Assembly (NCBI GenBank): GCA_007116195.1 | Contig: SKIX01000158.1 | Coordinates: forward strand, 1-6,072 | DNA from: Marinospirillum sp. | GTDB taxonomy: Bacteria; Pseudomonadota; Gammaproteobacteria; Pseudomonadales; Halomonadaceae | Reading direction: 5' to 3' | DNA length: 6,072 nucleotides | Translations under genes and position numbers: made by a program | Notes under the pieces: generated by a model | Databases searched by the model: none | What the model was told of the DNA's origin: nothing | Seen by the model: only the letters and a program-made list of their open reading frames with translations | Shown: positions 5,281-6,072 of the stretch, in pieces | Layout of the letters: every line of letters starts with the position of its first letter | How positions within the stretch are numbered: the first letter of the stretch is position 1

Positions 5281-5293
5281 CAATAGAGGTCAA
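5265..5293 (-). promoter_or_regulatory. Sigma70-type promoter of the phasin gene
   Basis: On the minus strand TTGACC (5293-5288) and TATATT (5270-5265) are separated by exactly 17 bp, each matching consensus at five of six positions. Transcription would start near 5258, giving a leader of about 48 bases before the ATG at 5210. Confidence 0.8.
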
Positions 5294-5357
5294 ACATGAA
5301 AAATAAAAAAGTTTTAATTGTTATTTAGGTCTTTCTAAATAGTGTTTAAGACTGAAA

Positions 5358-5456
5358 AAAGCCGCTAATACACAAAATAACCTCGCATTCCCGCTGTGCT
5401 ACTTATCGGCGCTTGAGCAAGCCGTGATCAGCAAAATCTGCCATAATAGCGGCTTT
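5358..5456. repeat. Long-spaced 10-bp inverted repeat in the purD upstream region
   Basis: AAAGCCGCTA (5358-5367) and TAGCGGCTTT (5447-5456) are perfect inverted copies separated by 79 bases. On the minus strand the distal arm runs into six T (5360-5355), so a leftward RNA would end like a terminator with a large loop. On the plus strand the right arm overlaps the candidate purD -10 box. It does not look like a PurR operator. Its function is unknown. Confidence 0.45.
5439..5447 (+). promoter_or_regulatory. Candidate extended -10 promoter of purD
   Basis: TGCCATAAT has an extended -10 TG followed by CATAAT (five of six to consensus). Transcription would start near 5454, about 38 bases before the purD ATG. 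No good -35 is found at 16-18 bp, which the TG element can compensate for. The AT-rich stretch 5298-5360 further upstream contains no gene I can support. Confidence 0.45.
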
Positions 5457-5458
5457 GA

Positions 5459-6072
<614 letters not shown>

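Noticed and set aside
5211..5297. N-terminal extension of the phasin by 29 residues
   Set aside because: It would read through the promoter (-35 at 5288-5293) and both operator candidates; the ATG at 5210 has its own ribosome-binding site and gives a normal phasin N terminus.
5296..5328. Ten-codon open frame on the plus strand starting MKNKKVLIVI, with AGAGG upstream
   Set aside because: The apparent Shine-Dalgarno is the reverse complement of the phasin -35 box, the frame is AT-rich and only ten codons long, and no plus-strand promoter is seen.

Overview
The window looks like an ordinary chromosomal stretch of a gammaproteobacterium, probably related to Pseudomonas or to the marine Pseudomonadales/Oceanospirillales. 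This is inferred from the Pseudomonas-like start of RsmE, the three-gene tail of a multisubunit Na+/H+ antiporter operon, a PhaR/phasin pair and purD. I see no rRNA, tRNA, CRISPR array, insertion sequence or prophage gene. Both ends cut through genes: mrpE lacks its 5' end and purD its 3' end.

Layout. (1) Bases 1-1121 (+) hold the end of an Mrp/Mnh/Sha cation/proton antiporter operon, mrpE-mrpF-mrpG, with each start codon overlapping the previous stop. (2) Bases 1194-1652 (+) encode a small DUF3429-type membrane protein. It meets, with overlapping stop codons, a leftward pair: a degenerate PilZ-like protein (2373-2819) followed by rsmE (1649-2356), a 16S rRNA methyltransferase. (3) Bases 3080-3814 (+) encode an exported protein with a secretin-type N domain but no secretin pore. 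It converges on an unrecognised 122-residue protein (3821-4189, -) that may also have a degenerate PilZ-like fold. (4) Bases 4262-5293 form a polyhydroxyalkanoate (PHA) granule module: phaR (+), the PHA-responsive repressor, converges on a phasin gene (-). (5) Bases 5492-6072 (+) hold the first 193 codons of purD, for purine synthesis.

The most informative regulatory region lies upstream of the phasin gene. There is a near-consensus sigma70-type promoter on the minus strand (TTGACC, 17 bp, TATATT). Two identical TGCACTGCA elements (TGC-N3-GCA inverted half-sites) sit one in the promoter spacer and one just after the expected transcription start. This is where a repressor would block transcription, and phaR lies immediately downstream of the phasin gene on the opposite strand. 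The expected circuit is that PhaR represses the phasin until PHA granules titrate it away.

I see no wholly new system. The least explained parts are the two degenerate PilZ-like candidates on either side of the pore-less secretin-N protein, and a 10-bp inverted repeat spanning the purD leader. No intergenic gap exceeds 300 bases; the two largest (2820-3079 and 5211-5491) are described as features.
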